A stretch of DNA of 64,000 bases from Rhodospirillaceae bacterium (GTDB lineage Bacteria; Pseudomonadota; Alphaproteobacteria; Rhodospirillales; Rhodospirillaceae). Numbering within the stretch: the stretch's first letter is position 1; each line of letters opens with the position of its first letter. Both the position numbers and the translations under genes were made by a program. Shown piece after piece: positions 45,083 to 54,450 of the stretch. The notes below the pieces were generated by a model. That model searched no databases. It was not told the origin of the DNA and saw nothing but the letters and a program-made list of their open reading frames with translations. The DNA lies in contig CANJRD010000012.1 in assembly GCA_947476695.1 (NCBI GenBank), positions 44,413-108,412 of the forward strand, given 5' to 3'.

Positions 45083-47248
45083 CTACACCTGCCCAATGGT
45101 GCGGATCTTGGCCTTCGGATGGATCTCGTTCTGCGACATCACAACGGTCATCGGGCGGAAGCGGTCAATAATCGAGCGCACATAGGGGCGCACGGTGGGC
45201 GAAGTGAGCAATACCGGCGTTTCGCCGGCCATGGCGAAGCGCTCGAAGTTCGTACGCACCGCGCTGATGAATTCCTGCAGGCGCGACGGCGCCATCGACA
45301 GCTGGCGATCCTCGCCATTGCCGATCAGGCTTTCGGCGAATTCCTGTTCCCATTCCGGCGACAGGGTGACGAGCGGAATGATGCCGTTTTCGTCCGAGTT
45401 CGAGTCCGACAACTGGCGCGAGAGACGCGCACGTACGTGTTCGGAGATGAGCAGCACGTTGCGGGTGATCGCGCAGGCTTCGGAGATGCCTTCGAGAATG
45501 GTCGGCAGGTCGCGGATGGAAACGCGCTCGTTGAGCAGGTTTTGCAGCACGCGCTGAATGCCGGCGATGGAAATCTGCGCCGGCACGATTTCGCTGACCA
45601 GCTTCTGTTGTTCCTTGTCGAGTTCGGTCATGAGCTTCTGCGTCTCGGTATACGAGAGCAGTTCGGACATGTGATCGCGCACGACTTCGGTGAGGTGCGT
45701 GGTGATGACGGTCGGCGGATCGACGACGGTGTAGCCGCGGAACAGCGCTTCTTCGCGGTTCGACGGATCGATCCACAAGGCCGGCAGACCAAAAGTCGGT
45801 TCGCGCGTGCGCTCGCCGGGCAGCGAGATTTCCTCGCCGCGCGGGTCCATGACCAGCAGGCTGTTCGGGCGCAGGTCGCCCTTGCCGGCTTCGACTTCCT
45901 TGACGAACACGGCGTAGGAGTTCGCGGGCAGCTGCATGTTGTCCTGGATGCGCACCGCCGGCATGACGAAGCCCATATCGGTGGCCAGCGCGCGGCGCAG
46001 CGACTTGATCTGATCGGTGAGGCGATGGTTCTCGTTGTTGATCAGCGAGAGCAGTCCGTAGCCGAGTTCGAGGCGAACCTGGTCGATCTTCATCGCCTGC
46101 GAGATCGGCTCTTCGGCGACCGGGGAGGCGGCCTGGGCGGTCGCGGCTTGCGCGGCATCGGCCTGGAGCTGTTCCTTCTTCTCGGTGAGCGAGAGGAAGA
46201 TGGCCGCGCCGCCGGCGGCGGCGGCCAGCATCAGGAACGGGAACGCCGGGGTACCCGGCAACAGCGCCATCGAGCCGGCGAGCAACGAGCTCATGCCGAG
46301 CGCTTTCGGATAGCGCGTGAACTGCTTGCCCAGCGCCGCATCCATGGTTTCGGTCAGTCCGCCCTTGGACACCATGATACCGGCCGCGGTCGAGACGATC
46401 AGCGCGGGGATCTGGGTGACGAGACCGTCACCGACGGTCAGGCGGGTGTAATAGTCGGCGGCTTTCGAGAACGGCAGGCCGCGCTGAACCATGCCGATCA
46501 CCATGCCGCCGATGACGTTGATGGCGGTGATGATGATGCCGGCGACGGCGTCGCCGCGCACGAACTTCGAGGCACCGTCCATCGCGCCGAAGAAGTCGCT
46601 TTCCTTTTGCAGTTCTTCGCGGCGGGCGCGGGCTTCTTTTTCATCGACCAGGCCAGCGGACAAGTCGGCGTCGATCGCCATCTGCTTGCCGGGCATCGCG
46701 TCCAAGGTGAAACGCGCGGTCACTTCGGCGATACGCGTCGAACCCTTGGTGATGACCATGAAGTTCACCAAGGTCAGGATGGCGAACACGATCACGCCGA
46801 TGACGAAGTTATCGCCCATGATGAAGCCGCCGAACGCCTGAATGACGTGACCGGCGGCGGCGGTGCCTTCGTGGCCGTGCGCGAGGATCAGACGCGTCGA
46901 AGCCAGGTTGAGCGCGAGGCGGAGCAGGGTGGCGATTAGCAGCACCACCGGGAACGAGTTGAATTCGAGCGCTTTGCGGATGAACACGATGGTCATCATG
47001 ATCAACACGGCGAGCGTGATCGAAAGCGCGAGGAGGATGTCGAGCAACCATGCCGGCAGCGGCATGATCAGCACGACCATGATCATCACGAGGCCGAGGG
47101 CGAAGCCGAGATCGCCGCGCTTTAAGGACGACCCGACGCGGTCGAAGAAGCCGCTGTAGTCGAACGGGGCGGCAGCCGGCGTGGCGGGTCCAGAGACGAC
47201 CGCCGGCGGCTTTGCTGCGTTACCTGAGTCGACCGCTGTCTCGGCCAT
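45083..47248 (-). CDS. flhA: flagellar export gate protein FlhA
   Basis: A 721-residue membrane protein with 8 helices in the first about 350 residues (LGLVMIMVVLIMPLPAWLLD; LLALSITLAVLIMMTIVFIR) and the conserved FHIPEP-family segments FNSFPVVLLIATLLRLALNL, TKGSTRIAEVTARFTLDAMP, GKQMAIDADLSAGLVDEKEA and ARRREELQKESDFFGAMDG-like. The large cytoplasmic domain follows, with LVMDPRGEEISLPGERTREP. ATG 47248 follows GGGGA; a TTG upstream is less likely. It is the export gate with FlhB and FliPQR, none of which are in the window. Confidence 0.95.
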   Translation of the reverse strand: MAETAVDSGNAAKPPAVVSGPATPAAAPFDYSGFFDRVGSSLKRGDLGFALGLVMIMVVLIMPLPAWLLDILLALSITLAVLIMMTIVFIRKALEFNSFPVVLLIATLLRLALNLASTRLILAHGHEGTAAAGHVIQAFGGFIMGDNFVIGVIVFAILTLVNFMVITKGSTRIAEVTARFTLDAMPGKQMAIDADLSAGLVDEKEARARREELQKESDFFGAMDGASKFVRGDAVAGIIITAINVIGGMVIGMVQRGLPFSKAADYYTRLTVGDGLVTQIPALIVSTAAGIMVSKGGLTETMDAALGKQFTRYPKALGMSSLLAGSMALLPGTPAFPFLMLAAAAGGAAIFLSLTEKKEQLQADAAQAATAQAASPVAEEPISQAMKIDQVRLELGYGLLSLINNENHRLTDQIKSLRRALATDMGFVMPAVRIQDNMQLPANSYAVFVKEVEAGKGDLRPNSLLVMDPRGEEISLPGERTREPTFGLPALWIDPSNREEALFRGYTVVDPPTVITTHLTEVVRDHMSELLSYTETQKLMTELDKEQQKLVSEIVPAQISIAGIQRVLQNLLNERVSIRDLPTILEGISEACAITRNVLLISEHVRARLSRQLSDSNSDENGIIPLVTLSPEWEQEFAESLIGNGEDRQLSMAPSRLQEFISAVRTNFERFAMAGETPVLLTSPTVRPYVRSIIDRFRPMTVVMSQNEIHPKAKIRTIGQV

Positions 47249-47387
47249 GGCCGTCTTCCCCAATTCGACCGCGAAACCGGGGACTTAGAGGCCCGCAGGG
47301 GCACCCGGAATGCGCGAGGTCCGAAGGTGGGGCCGGGGTGGTTAACGGCGGGTTTAAATGGGCAAATTTTGCCCGGTGGCGGGACGG

Positions 47388-48035
47388 TCAAATCCCGATC
47401 AGGGCCGGCAGATGTGCCATGTCAAAAAACACATTCGCATCAAAGGCTTGCAGATCCGCTGCTTTGCCGGCCGCGGCATAGCCGAAACAGCGCATGCCTG
47501 CCCTTTGGGCAGCGTCGGCGCCGAAGGGGGAGTCCTCCACGACGCAACAGTTAACCGGCGCGGTTCTCATGGACTCGGCGGCGTGCAGGAAGATGTCCGG
47601 GAATGGCTTCCCGCGCGGCACGGCGGTCGATGAGTACAGCCGGCCTGTAAAGCGGCCCAGCAGGCCGGTCAGGCCGAGGGTGAAGGTCATCTTCTCCACA
47701 CTGCCGGAGGATGCCACGCAGGTGGCGATCTTCGCGGCCTCCAGCCGGTCGAGCACGTCGTTAATACCGGTTACCGCCTTCAGCCGGCCTTTGAAGGCCT
47801 CATCGCGCGCCGCCTCGAAACGCGGCAGCCAATCGTCGCCCACCGCGCGGCCGGTCTTCTGGGCGATCATGTCGGTGACGTCGGTCATGCGCATGCCGAC
47901 GAAAATCGCCTCGCTCTCCTTGCCCGTCATCGGCCAGCCGGCATCGGTGATGAACTGCGCCATCACTTCGTTGGCGATGGATTCTGAATCCACCAGCACG
48001 CCGTCGCAGTCGAAGATGACGAGGGAGGGGGGCAG
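47388..48035 (-). CDS. HAD-superfamily phosphatase with apparent CTG start
   Basis: A 215-residue beta-phosphoglucomutase-like HAD protein. Motif I is LVIFDCDGVLVDSES (about residue 5), then a cap (ITDAGWPMTGKESEAIFVGM), motif II CVASSGSVEKM, motif III/IV GKPFPDIFLHAAE and CVVEDSPFGADAAQRAG. After the flbD stop TAA (48044-48042) there is no ATG, GTG or TTG before the essential Asp-x-Asp; only CTG at 48035 fits, giving LPPSLVIFDCDG. The GTG at 47999 would delete the catalytic motif. It is inserted between flbD and flhA, an unusual place, and is probably translated by coupling. Confidence 0.7.
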   Translation of the reverse strand: MPPSLVIFDCDGVLVDSESIANEVMAQFITDAGWPMTGKESEAIFVGMRMTDVTDMIAQKTGRAVGDDWLPRFEAARDEAFKGRLKAVTGINDVLDRLEAAKIATCVASSGSVEKMTFTLGLTGLLGRFTGRLYSSTAVPRGKPFPDIFLHAAESMRTAPVNCCVVEDSPFGADAAQRAGMRCFGYAAAGKAADLQAFDANVFFDMAHLPALIGI

Positions 48036-48041
48036 GGCTTC

Positions 48042-49364
48042 TTACGCCATCTCGCCAGCGCCCGCCGGCGGAACGCTCAAGCCTTGATCGACGTAGAGGT
48101 TCAGCTTGTTGCGCAGGGTGCGGATCGAGATGCCGAGGATCTTGGCGGCGTGTGTGCGGTTGCCGAGCGTGTGCTTCAGCGTATCGATGATCAGATCGCG
48201 TTCGACGTCGGCCACGGTGCGTCCGACCAGCGTGCCGGCGTTGCCGCCTGCGCTGCCGGTGTTCATCGGGCCGCCGACGCTGACGGCTTCGGCGTCGATC
48301 TCGTCACCGGTCGCCAGCAATACGGCGCGATGGATGACGTTCTCCAGCTCGCGCACGTTGCCAGGCCAACTGTGGGTGCGCAGCGCGGCGAAGGCGCCGG
48401 CATTGAGGGGTCGGATGGGCACGCCGTTCTCTTCGGCGCAGGTGCGCGCGAAGTGAGCGGCCAGCAGGTCGATGTCCTTCGGGCGATCGCGCAGGGCAGG
48501 GATCTTGAGCGTCACGACGTTGAGGCGGAAGAACAGGTCCTCGCGGAACTGTCCGGCCTTCACCGCCTCTTCCATGACGCGGTTCGAGGTGCCGACGATG
48601 CGGACGTCGATCTTGACCGGCGTATTCGAGCCGACGCGCACGATCTCTTTCTCTTGGATGGCGCGCAGAAGCTTGGCCTGCAGCTTCAGGTCCATCTCGC
48701 TGATTTCGTCGAGCAGCAGTGTGCCGCCGGTGGCTTCCTCGAACTTGCCGATACGCCGCGCCACCGCGCCAGTGAAGGCGCCGCGTTCGTGGCCGAACAG
48801 TTCGGATTCAAGCAGTTCGCCGGGGATCGCCGCGCAGTTCACGGCGACGAAAGCCTTGTCCTTGCGCGGGCTGTTGCGGTGCAGGAACTTCGCGACGAGT
48901 TCCTTACCGGTGCCGGACTCACCCGTGACGAGGATTGACGCCGGGCTGGCGGCGACGCGCTTGGCGGTCTGCAGCAGGCGGTCCATCGCCGGGTCCTGGT
49001 AGACCAGCGTGTCGTTGTCCGCGGCGACGGCTTCCAGAACCGCGGCGATCAGTTCCGCGTCCGGCGGTAGCGGGATGTATTCCTTCGCGCCCGCCTTGAT
49101 GGCGGCGACGGCGGCGCGGCTGTCGGTCTCGATGCCGGCGGCAACGACGGGCGTATGGATGCGCTCGGCCTTCAGAGCGGCGAACAGCTGCTCCAGATCA
49201 AGGCGCACGTCGACCATCACAAGGTCGGCGCCCTGGCCACCGCGCAGGAACTCCATACCCTTTTCGATAGTCTCCGCTTGGGTGACCTTCGCGCCGCGCT
49301 GCATAACAATGCGGCTGGCGGCGCCGATCTGCCCTTGCAACGAGCCGATGATCAACAACCGCAT
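48042..49364 (-). CDS. flbD: sigma-54-dependent flagellar regulator FlbD
   Basis: A 440-residue activator. The N-terminal receiver-like part (LLIIGSLQGQIGAASRIVMQ; DLVMVDVRLDLEQLFAALKA) resembles the degenerate receiver of FlbD/FleQ. The AAA domain has Walker A VTGESGTGKELVAKFLHRNS (about 147), the GAFTGA loop in FGHERGAFTGAVARR (about 193), and Walker B GGTLLLDEISEMDL (about 212). The C-terminal Fis-type HTH has LIIDTLKHTLGNRTHAAKIL then GISIRTLRNKL. In Caulobacter FlbD works with FliX on class III/IV flagellar genes. Confidence 0.93.
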   Translation of the reverse strand: MRLLIIGSLQGQIGAASRIVMQRGAKVTQAETIEKGMEFLRGGQGADLVMVDVRLDLEQLFAALKAERIHTPVVAAGIETDSRAAVAAIKAGAKEYIPLPPDAELIAAVLEAVAADNDTLVYQDPAMDRLLQTAKRVAASPASILVTGESGTGKELVAKFLHRNSPRKDKAFVAVNCAAIPGELLESELFGHERGAFTGAVARRIGKFEEATGGTLLLDEISEMDLKLQAKLLRAIQEKEIVRVGSNTPVKIDVRIVGTSNRVMEEAVKAGQFREDLFFRLNVVTLKIPALRDRPKDIDLLAAHFARTCAEENGVPIRPLNAGAFAALRTHSWPGNVRELENVIHRAVLLATGDEIDAEAVSVGGPMNTGSAGGNAGTLVGRTVADVERDLIIDTLKHTLGNRTHAAKILGISIRTLRNKLNLYVDQGLSVPPAGAGEMA

Positions 49365-49438
49365 GTGTGCGGGTCCACTCCCAGTGTCGCGCGCAGGTTC
49401 ACAGTGTTATCCGACGCGCGGACCCCGCGCGGCAACAC

Positions 49439-50299
49439 TTATTGTTCGTAGAAATGAACCTTGCCGTCCGGCGGCAGCGCGCTGTTCAGCAGCATTTCCA
49501 GCCGGCGCGGGTTTTCCTTGCGGGCGATGGACAGCACGCCCAGCGCCTGCAGGTGTTGGATCAGGTGCTCGTCGGCCGCGTTGCGCTCGAATTTCGAGGC
49601 CAGCGGGTTGAACACCATATTGGCAAGAACCGCGCCGTAGAAGGTGGTGAGCAGGGCGACGGCCATCGCCGGGCCGATCGCTTTCGGATCGCCGAGGTGG
49701 CCGAGCATGTGGACAAGGCCGATCAGCGTGCCGATCAGGCCCATGGCCGGCGCGATTTCGGCAGCTTTGCGCAAGACGGAAGCCGAGCGATAGACCCGCG
49801 CCGTCGTGGCGGCCTGGTCCTCGTCGAGGATTTCCCCGATTTCCTTTTCCGGCAGGCCTTCGATCACCAGACCGAGGCCCTTGTGCAGGAACGGTTCCGG
49901 CGTGAAACGCGCGAGACCCGCGCCCTGCAGGCCGAGCACGCCGTGCTTGCGGGAGTAGTCCGCCAGTTCCAGCATCGTGTAGGCGGCGTCCTGGGCATTG
50001 CGATCGCGATGCACCAGTGTCGAGCGCAGGACGCCGACGGTGCCGACCACGTCACTGAAGCTGAAGCAGATGGTGGTGACCGCAAGCGTGCCGCCGATCA
50101 CGATCAGCACCGAGGGAAAGTCGAAGAACGCGCTGGCCGAGCCGCCAAAGATAATCGCGACGACCACCAGCCCAATGGCCGAAGCGAGGCCCACGATGGT
50201 GGCGCCGTCGAAACGGCTGGAGCGGGGCTGGGCTTCCATGTGCTCCGACATATTGGCTTTCGACGGCCTCATGGACGACGGACGCGAGGCGGCGTTCAT
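49439..50299 (-). CDS. motA: flagellar motor stator protein MotA
   Basis: A 286-residue inner-membrane protein with four helices. The first pair is ATIVGLASAIGLVVVAIIFG and VLIVIGGTLAVTTICFSF; the second includes AAEIAPAMGLIGTLIGLVHML (the proline-bearing channel helix) and AVALLTTFYGAVLANMVFNP. The LEEAD-like cytoplasmic loop has LEDQAATTARVYRSASVLRK-like EDQAATTARVYRSASVLRKA. It forms the stator with MotB, not seen here. The gene starts 2 bases after fliN stops. Confidence 0.9.
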   Translation of the reverse strand: MNAASRPSSMRPSKANMSEHMEAQPRSSRFDGATIVGLASAIGLVVVAIIFGGSASAFFDFPSVLIVIGGTLAVTTICFSFSDVVGTVGVLRSTLVHRDRNAQDAAYTMLELADYSRKHGVLGLQGAGLARFTPEPFLHKGLGLVIEGLPEKEIGEILDEDQAATTARVYRSASVLRKAAEIAPAMGLIGTLIGLVHMLGHLGDPKAIGPAMAVALLTTFYGAVLANMVFNPLASKFERNAADEHLIQHLQALGVLSIARKENPRRLEMLLNSALPPDGKVHFYEQ

Positions 50300-50301
50300 G
50301 G

Positions 50302-50703
50302 CTAATTCTTCTGCGTCTTGATGATTTCCGTCATGGTGATGCCCAGACGGTCATCCACCACGACGACTTCGCCGCGGGCCACGAGGCGGTCGTTCACATA
50401 AATGTCGATGGCTTCGCCGACCTTACGGTCGAGTTCCACGACCGCGCCGCGGCCGAGCTTCAGAAGCTCATTCACCTGCATCGACGACTTGCCGAGCACG
50501 GCGGAGACGCGCACCGGAATGTCATAGACGGCTTCGAGATCCTGCACCGAACGCGGCTTGTCCGGGATGTCCGCCGGCGGATCGTCCCAGGAATCGTCGC
50601 CCGTATCCTTCTTGGCGCGGGAGTCCCCCTCAATCTCATTGAGCGTCAAGGCGCTGACCTCGCGCTTCTTGGGGGCGTCGTCGTTCGGATTGTCTTCCGC
50701 CAT
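50302..50703 (-). CDS. fliN: flagellar switch protein FliN
   Basis: A 133-residue protein. The N-terminal 55 residues are acidic and flexible (RAKKDTGDDSWDDPPADIPD). The SPOA-type C-terminal domain is complete: VYDIPVRVSAVLGKSSMQVN, LLKLGRGAVVELDRKVGEAI, IYVNDRLVARGEVVVVDDRL and GITMTEII. It forms the C-ring with FliG and FliM; FliM is not in the window. It is 76 bases after fliH and 2 bases before motA. Confidence 0.93.
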   Translation of the reverse strand: MAEDNPNDDAPKKREVSALTLNEIEGDSRAKKDTGDDSWDDPPADIPDKPRSVQDLEAVYDIPVRVSAVLGKSSMQVNELLKLGRGAVVELDRKVGEAIDIYVNDRLVARGEVVVVDDRLGITMTEIIKTQKN

Positions 50704-50779
50704 CGCAATCTCCGTTGGCGCCTATGGGCGCGCATACGTGTCGAAGCGTTAAGTATTCCAGAAAGTCACTAACCTAGTC

Positions 50780-51604
50780 TTAAGCCGCCGGCGTTCCGCC
50801 GTCGGTTTGGGTATCTTGAGCGCTTTCCGCGGGTTGATCGGCCGCGTGGTCGAGAGCTTCGGTGTCGATATCGCCCAGGGTCGCGGCGATCTGTGCGCGC
50901 ATTTCGCGCCAGATGCGGGCTTCGTTGCGTTCGGCGCCGCCGCCGTCCCACTCGATCCGGCAGTCGCCCGGTTGCAATTCGTAGTCCGGCACCACGGCGA
51001 ACGTGCCGCGGAACCCGGCGCGATCGCCGATATCCTGAAGGCGGGACTCGAGGTCGGCGGTGATCATGCTATGCGCGCGCACCACCAGTTTCGGTTCCGA
51101 GATCGCCAGCGGCAACACCTGCTTGACGAACTCGCCGATGGTTTCGGCGGCATGGTTCTGCGCGACCGGCGGCAGCAGGCGTTTCACGATGGCATAAACG
51201 AGGCGCATCGCATCGTTGGCGAGCTGATCGTAGGCCTGCGTCTGCTGAACGCCAAGATTGTCGACGCCCTGGCCGATCAGGGTCATCGCTTCGGCGATAT
51301 AATGTTCGCGGGCGGTCTCGGCTTCTTCCAGCGCCGCGGTGTGGCCCTGGACATAACCTTCTTCGCGCGCCGCCTCGAGTTTGCCCTTAAGCACTTCCTC
51401 GGCGGACGGCTCCGGCGGCAGCACGGTATCTATGTTGGTGTTGGCGCGCGTGGCTTCGGTTTCGCGCGAGGCGAGTTCGGCGGCGAGGAGTGCGCTTTCC
51501 GCCTCAACCTGGGCATTGCGACGCTCGCCGGGGAGATACAGTTTGCCGGGATCGTCGAACGACCGCTCGAACTGGAACTTCTTGAACCGCGTTTGTGGCG
51601 ACAT
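50780..51604 (-). CDS. fliH: flagellar assembly protein FliH
   Basis: A 274-residue protein. The N-terminal half is charged, with helical heptads (AEVLKGKLEAAREEGYVQGH; TAALEEAETAREHYIAEAMT) typical of FliH/YscL. The C-terminal half (RLLPPVAQNHAAETIGEFVK; LVVRAHSMITADLESRL; LQPGDCRIEWDGGGAERNEA) contains the conserved V-x-P-x-D-x-x-x-G-x-x-x-x-E-W-like ending. It regulates the FliI ATPase. 15 bases after fliG; full length. Confidence 0.88.
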   Translation of the reverse strand: MSPQTRFKKFQFERSFDDPGKLYLPGERRNAQVEAESALLAAELASRETEATRANTNIDTVLPPEPSAEEVLKGKLEAAREEGYVQGHTAALEEAETAREHYIAEAMTLIGQGVDNLGVQQTQAYDQLANDAMRLVYAIVKRLLPPVAQNHAAETIGEFVKQVLPLAISEPKLVVRAHSMITADLESRLQDIGDRAGFRGTFAVVPDYELQPGDCRIEWDGGGAERNEARIWREMRAQIAATLGDIDTEALDHAADQPAESAQDTQTDGGTPAA

Positions 51605-51619
51605 GATTGCCCGACCTTC

Positions 51620-52639
51620 TTAGTAGACGAGCTCGTCGTCGTCCTTGCCTTCCGAAATCTGGATCTGGCCGGAGTTCGACAGCTCTTTCGTCAGTGCCAC
51701 GATTGCGTTCTGCGCTTCTTCCACGTCCTTGAGACGCACGGGGCCGACGGCCTCCATGTCGTCCCTGAGCATCTTGCCGGCGCGCTCGGACATGTTCTGG
51801 AAGAACAGATCCTTGATCGGGTCGGAGGCGCCCTTGAGGGCGACCGCCAGCTTGTCCTTCTCGACCGTGCGCAGCAAGGTCTGCGCGCCGGCCGCGTCGA
51901 GGCGGATGAGGTCCTCGAAGGTGAACATGAGCGCCTTGATCTTCTCGGCGGCTTCGCGATTGCGTTCTTCGAGCGCGGTGAGGAAACGCGCTTCGGTGTT
52001 GCGGTCGAGGCTGTTGAAGATTTCGGCCATCATCTCGTGGCTGTCGCGGCGCGCCGTGCGCGCGAGATTCGACATGAATTCCGTGCGCAGCGTCTTTTCG
52101 ACGCTTTCCAGCACGTCCTTCTGCACCGCTTCCATGTGCAACATCCGCATGACCACTTCCATCGCAAAGCCTTCCGGCAGTAGCGCGAGCACGCGGCTGG
52201 CGTGGTCGGGCTTGATCTTCGACATCACGACCGCGACGGTCTGCGGGTATTCGTTCTTCAGGTAGTTCGCCAGCACCTGCTCGTGCACGTTGCCGAGCTT
52301 GTCCCACATCGTGCGACCGGCGGGACCACGGATTTCCTCCATGATCATGTTGACGCGGTCTTTGTCGAGGGACTTCAAAAGTAGGCGATGGGTGGACTCG
52401 AACGAGCCGACCAGCGAGCCGGTATTCGAGATCGCATCGGCGAAGTCGACGAAAAGGCGCTCGACGAGGTTGGCGCCGACCGTGCCCAAGTTGGCCATGA
52501 TCTGCGACAGTTCCTTGATCTCGTCGTCTTCCATCATGGCGAACAGCTTGCCGGCCTGCTCTTCGCCGATGGACAGCATCATGATCGCCGCTTTCTGCGG
52601 CCCCGTCAGGCTGCGGTAGTCTTCCTTAATACGCGCCAT
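51620..52639 (-). CDS. fliG: flagellar motor switch protein FliG
   Basis: A 339-residue rotor protein. Armadillo-type N-terminal [20 protein letters not shown]. The middle domain shows the EHPQ-type sequence as [20 protein letters not shown] (about 135) and [20 protein letters not shown]. The C-terminal torque domain has [40 protein letters not shown] and [20 protein letters not shown] with the charged Lys/Arg/Asp residues contacting MotA. 38 bases after fliF. Confidence 0.96.
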   Translation of the reverse strand: MARIKEDYRSLTGPQKAAIMMLSIGEEQAGKLFAMMEDDEIKELSQIMANLGTVGANLVERLFVDFADAISNTGSLVGSFESTHRLLLKSLDKDRVNMIMEEIRGPAGRTMWDKLGNVHEQVLANYLKNEYPQTVAVVMSKIKPDHASRVLALLPEGFAMEVVMRMLHMEAVQKDVLESVEKTLRTEFMSNLARTARRDSHEMMAEIFNSLDRNTEARFLTALEERNREAAEKIKALMFTFEDLIRLDAAGAQTLLRTVEKDKLAVALKGASDPIKDLFFQNMSERAGKMLRDDMEAVGPVRLKDVEEAQNAIVALTKELSNSGQIQISEGKDDDELVY

Positions 52640-52677
52640 CGTGTATTTCCGTCGTCGTCCGCGGCCGGCTTACTTTA

Positions 52678-54300
52678 TCACGCTTCCTGATAAAGCCATG
52701 TGCGGACGATCGCGAGCGCTTCTTCCGGATGCTTGTCGACGATGTCGCTGATCTTGCGCAGCGACGAGGCTTTGACGCGGCCTTCGACCTTGTCGATGTC
52801 GATAAGCTCGTCGAGATCCTCTTCTTCCTCCGAGGTCGGCATCGGCACGCCGTCGGGGCCGGTGAGCTGCGCGACACCGTCGGTCGACATCAGGGCGTCT
52901 TCGCCCGTCGGCATCGACTCGAAGGCGCGGGTGACCAGCGGACGCACGACCAGCAGGATCACGAGAACCGCGACCACCGCCACGCCGAGGCCCTCGGCCA
53001 TGCGCATGACTTCTTCTTTCGAGAAGCCGAGGAAGTTGAACGGCTCCGGACCACCGGCAAGAGCGTCGAAGTCGGTGAACTGCATGTTCACCACGTCGAC
53101 CTGGTCGCCACGGTTACCGTCGAAGCCGATCGCCGACTTCACGAGGCCTTCGATCTTCTCACGCACGTCGTCAGGCAGAGGCGCGTAGACCCTTTTGCCT
53201 TCTTCGCCGGGCGTATACGTGCCGTCCACCAGCACCGCGACGGAAAGACGCTTCAGCGCGCCGTTCTCGCGGATCTGGTTCACGGTCTTCTTCGAGATTT
53301 CGAAGTTGGTCGTTTCTTCGGTGCGGCTTTCTTCGGTGTTGGCCTTGGAACCACCACCCGCGTTCTGACGCGCGTCCGGCAGGTTGTTGGACACCGAGAC
53401 GTTGTCCGGCTCGCCTTCGCTCGACTTGTTCGCTTCCGTCACCGTGACGGTCGACCGCGGCACGCTGCCGTCCGGATTGTAGATTTCCTCGGCGATGACG
53501 ACTTTGTCGAATTCCATTTCGGCGCGGACTTCGGCGCGCACTTTGCCCGGCCCCAGCGAACTTTCGACGAGCGAGACGATGGCCTGCGACAGACGCTGCT
53601 CGAGCTTGGTCTTCGCTTCGTCCTGCTGTTGGACGACCATCTGCTGGTCGTTCTGGTAGGAGCGCGACAGCAACGTCCCACGTTCGTCGACGATGGAGAT
53701 GTTGGTGGGTTTCAGCTTCGGTACGGCCGCGGCGATCAGGTGCTGCACGGCGTTGACCTGATTGTCGCTCAGGCGGCCCGTCCGCATCTTGATGTAGACC
53801 GATGCTGTCGGTTCCTGCATCTCGCGCGTGAACATCTCACGCTGCGGCATGACGAGATGGACTCGGGCGTTCTGGATGCCTTCGATGGATTTGATCGTGC
53901 GCGCGAGTTCGCCTTCGAGCGCGCGGACCAAATTCACGTTCTGCATGAAGTTGGTGGTGCCGAGCGCATCCTGGTTATCGAAAAGCTCGTATCCCAACGC
54001 GCCGCCGGACGGCAGGCCTTGCTCGGCCATCTGCATACGGACGCCGGGAACCTTGTCGGCGGGGATCAGGATGTCCTTGTTATCGTTGCCCGGACGGAAC
54101 GGAACGCCGGTCATCTCCAGCTGTTTCATGATCTCGCGGCTGTCGGTCGCCGACAGGTTGCTGTACAGCAACTCCATCTGCGGTCCTGAGAACCGTGTGG
54201 CGAAGAAAATGATGAAAGCGATCAGGCCAACGCCCACGCCGGCCATCGCGGCCAGCCGCGACGGGCCAAGGTTTTTCATCTGCTGCAGAAAAGGGTTCAT
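52678..54300 (-). CDS. fliF: flagellar MS-ring protein FliF
   Basis: A 540-residue membrane ring protein. TM1 is AAMAGVGVGLIAFIIFFATR (about 18-37) and TM2 is AEGLGVAVVAVLVILLVVRP (about 437-456). Ring-building domains have LYSNLSATDSREIMKQLEMT, EQGLPSGGALGYELFDNQDA, RALEGELARTIKSIEGIQNA, the family phrase RVHLVMPQREMFTREMQEP and a Gly/Ser-rich linker. The acidic C-terminus (SEEEEDLDELIDIDKVEGRV) binds FliG. First gene of the long leftward flagellar series. Confidence 0.96.
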   Translation of the reverse strand: MNPFLQQMKNLGPSRLAAMAGVGVGLIAFIIFFATRFSGPQMELLYSNLSATDSREIMKQLEMTGVPFRPGNDNKDILIPADKVPGVRMQMAEQGLPSGGALGYELFDNQDALGTTNFMQNVNLVRALEGELARTIKSIEGIQNARVHLVMPQREMFTREMQEPTASVYIKMRTGRLSDNQVNAVQHLIAAAVPKLKPTNISIVDERGTLLSRSYQNDQQMVVQQQDEAKTKLEQRLSQAIVSLVESSLGPGKVRAEVRAEMEFDKVVIAEEIYNPDGSVPRSTVTVTEANKSSEGEPDNVSVSNNLPDARQNAGGGSKANTEESRTEETTNFEISKKTVNQIRENGALKRLSVAVLVDGTYTPGEEGKRVYAPLPDDVREKIEGLVKSAIGFDGNRGDQVDVVNMQFTDFDALAGGPEPFNFLGFSKEEVMRMAEGLGVAVVAVLVILLVVRPLVTRAFESMPTGEDALMSTDGVAQLTGPDGVPMPTSEEEEDLDELIDIDKVEGRVKASSLRKISDIVDKHPEEALAIVRTWLYQEA

Positions 54301-54365
54301 CGCCCCGCGTTCCCCGCGTTCATCGAGTCCTTAACGGGCTCGGGTGGGACGCTATGTGGGCGCGC

Positions 54366-54380
54366 TGAAGAACTGGTTAA
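54366..54380 (-). promoter_or_regulatory. candidate CtrA box upstream of fliF
   Basis: On the minus strand TTAA-N7-TTCA, one mismatch from TTAA-N7-TTAA, 66-80 bases upstream of the fliF ATG. In Caulobacter the fliF operon is activated by CtrA, so the site is plausible, but it is assigned by eye. Confidence 0.35.
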
Positions 54381-54450
54381 CGATGGGAAATTTCTGCCGC
54401 CTGCTGTGGCAGGGTTGATACAAAGATTGCGCAAAAAATAGGCGTCGGGA

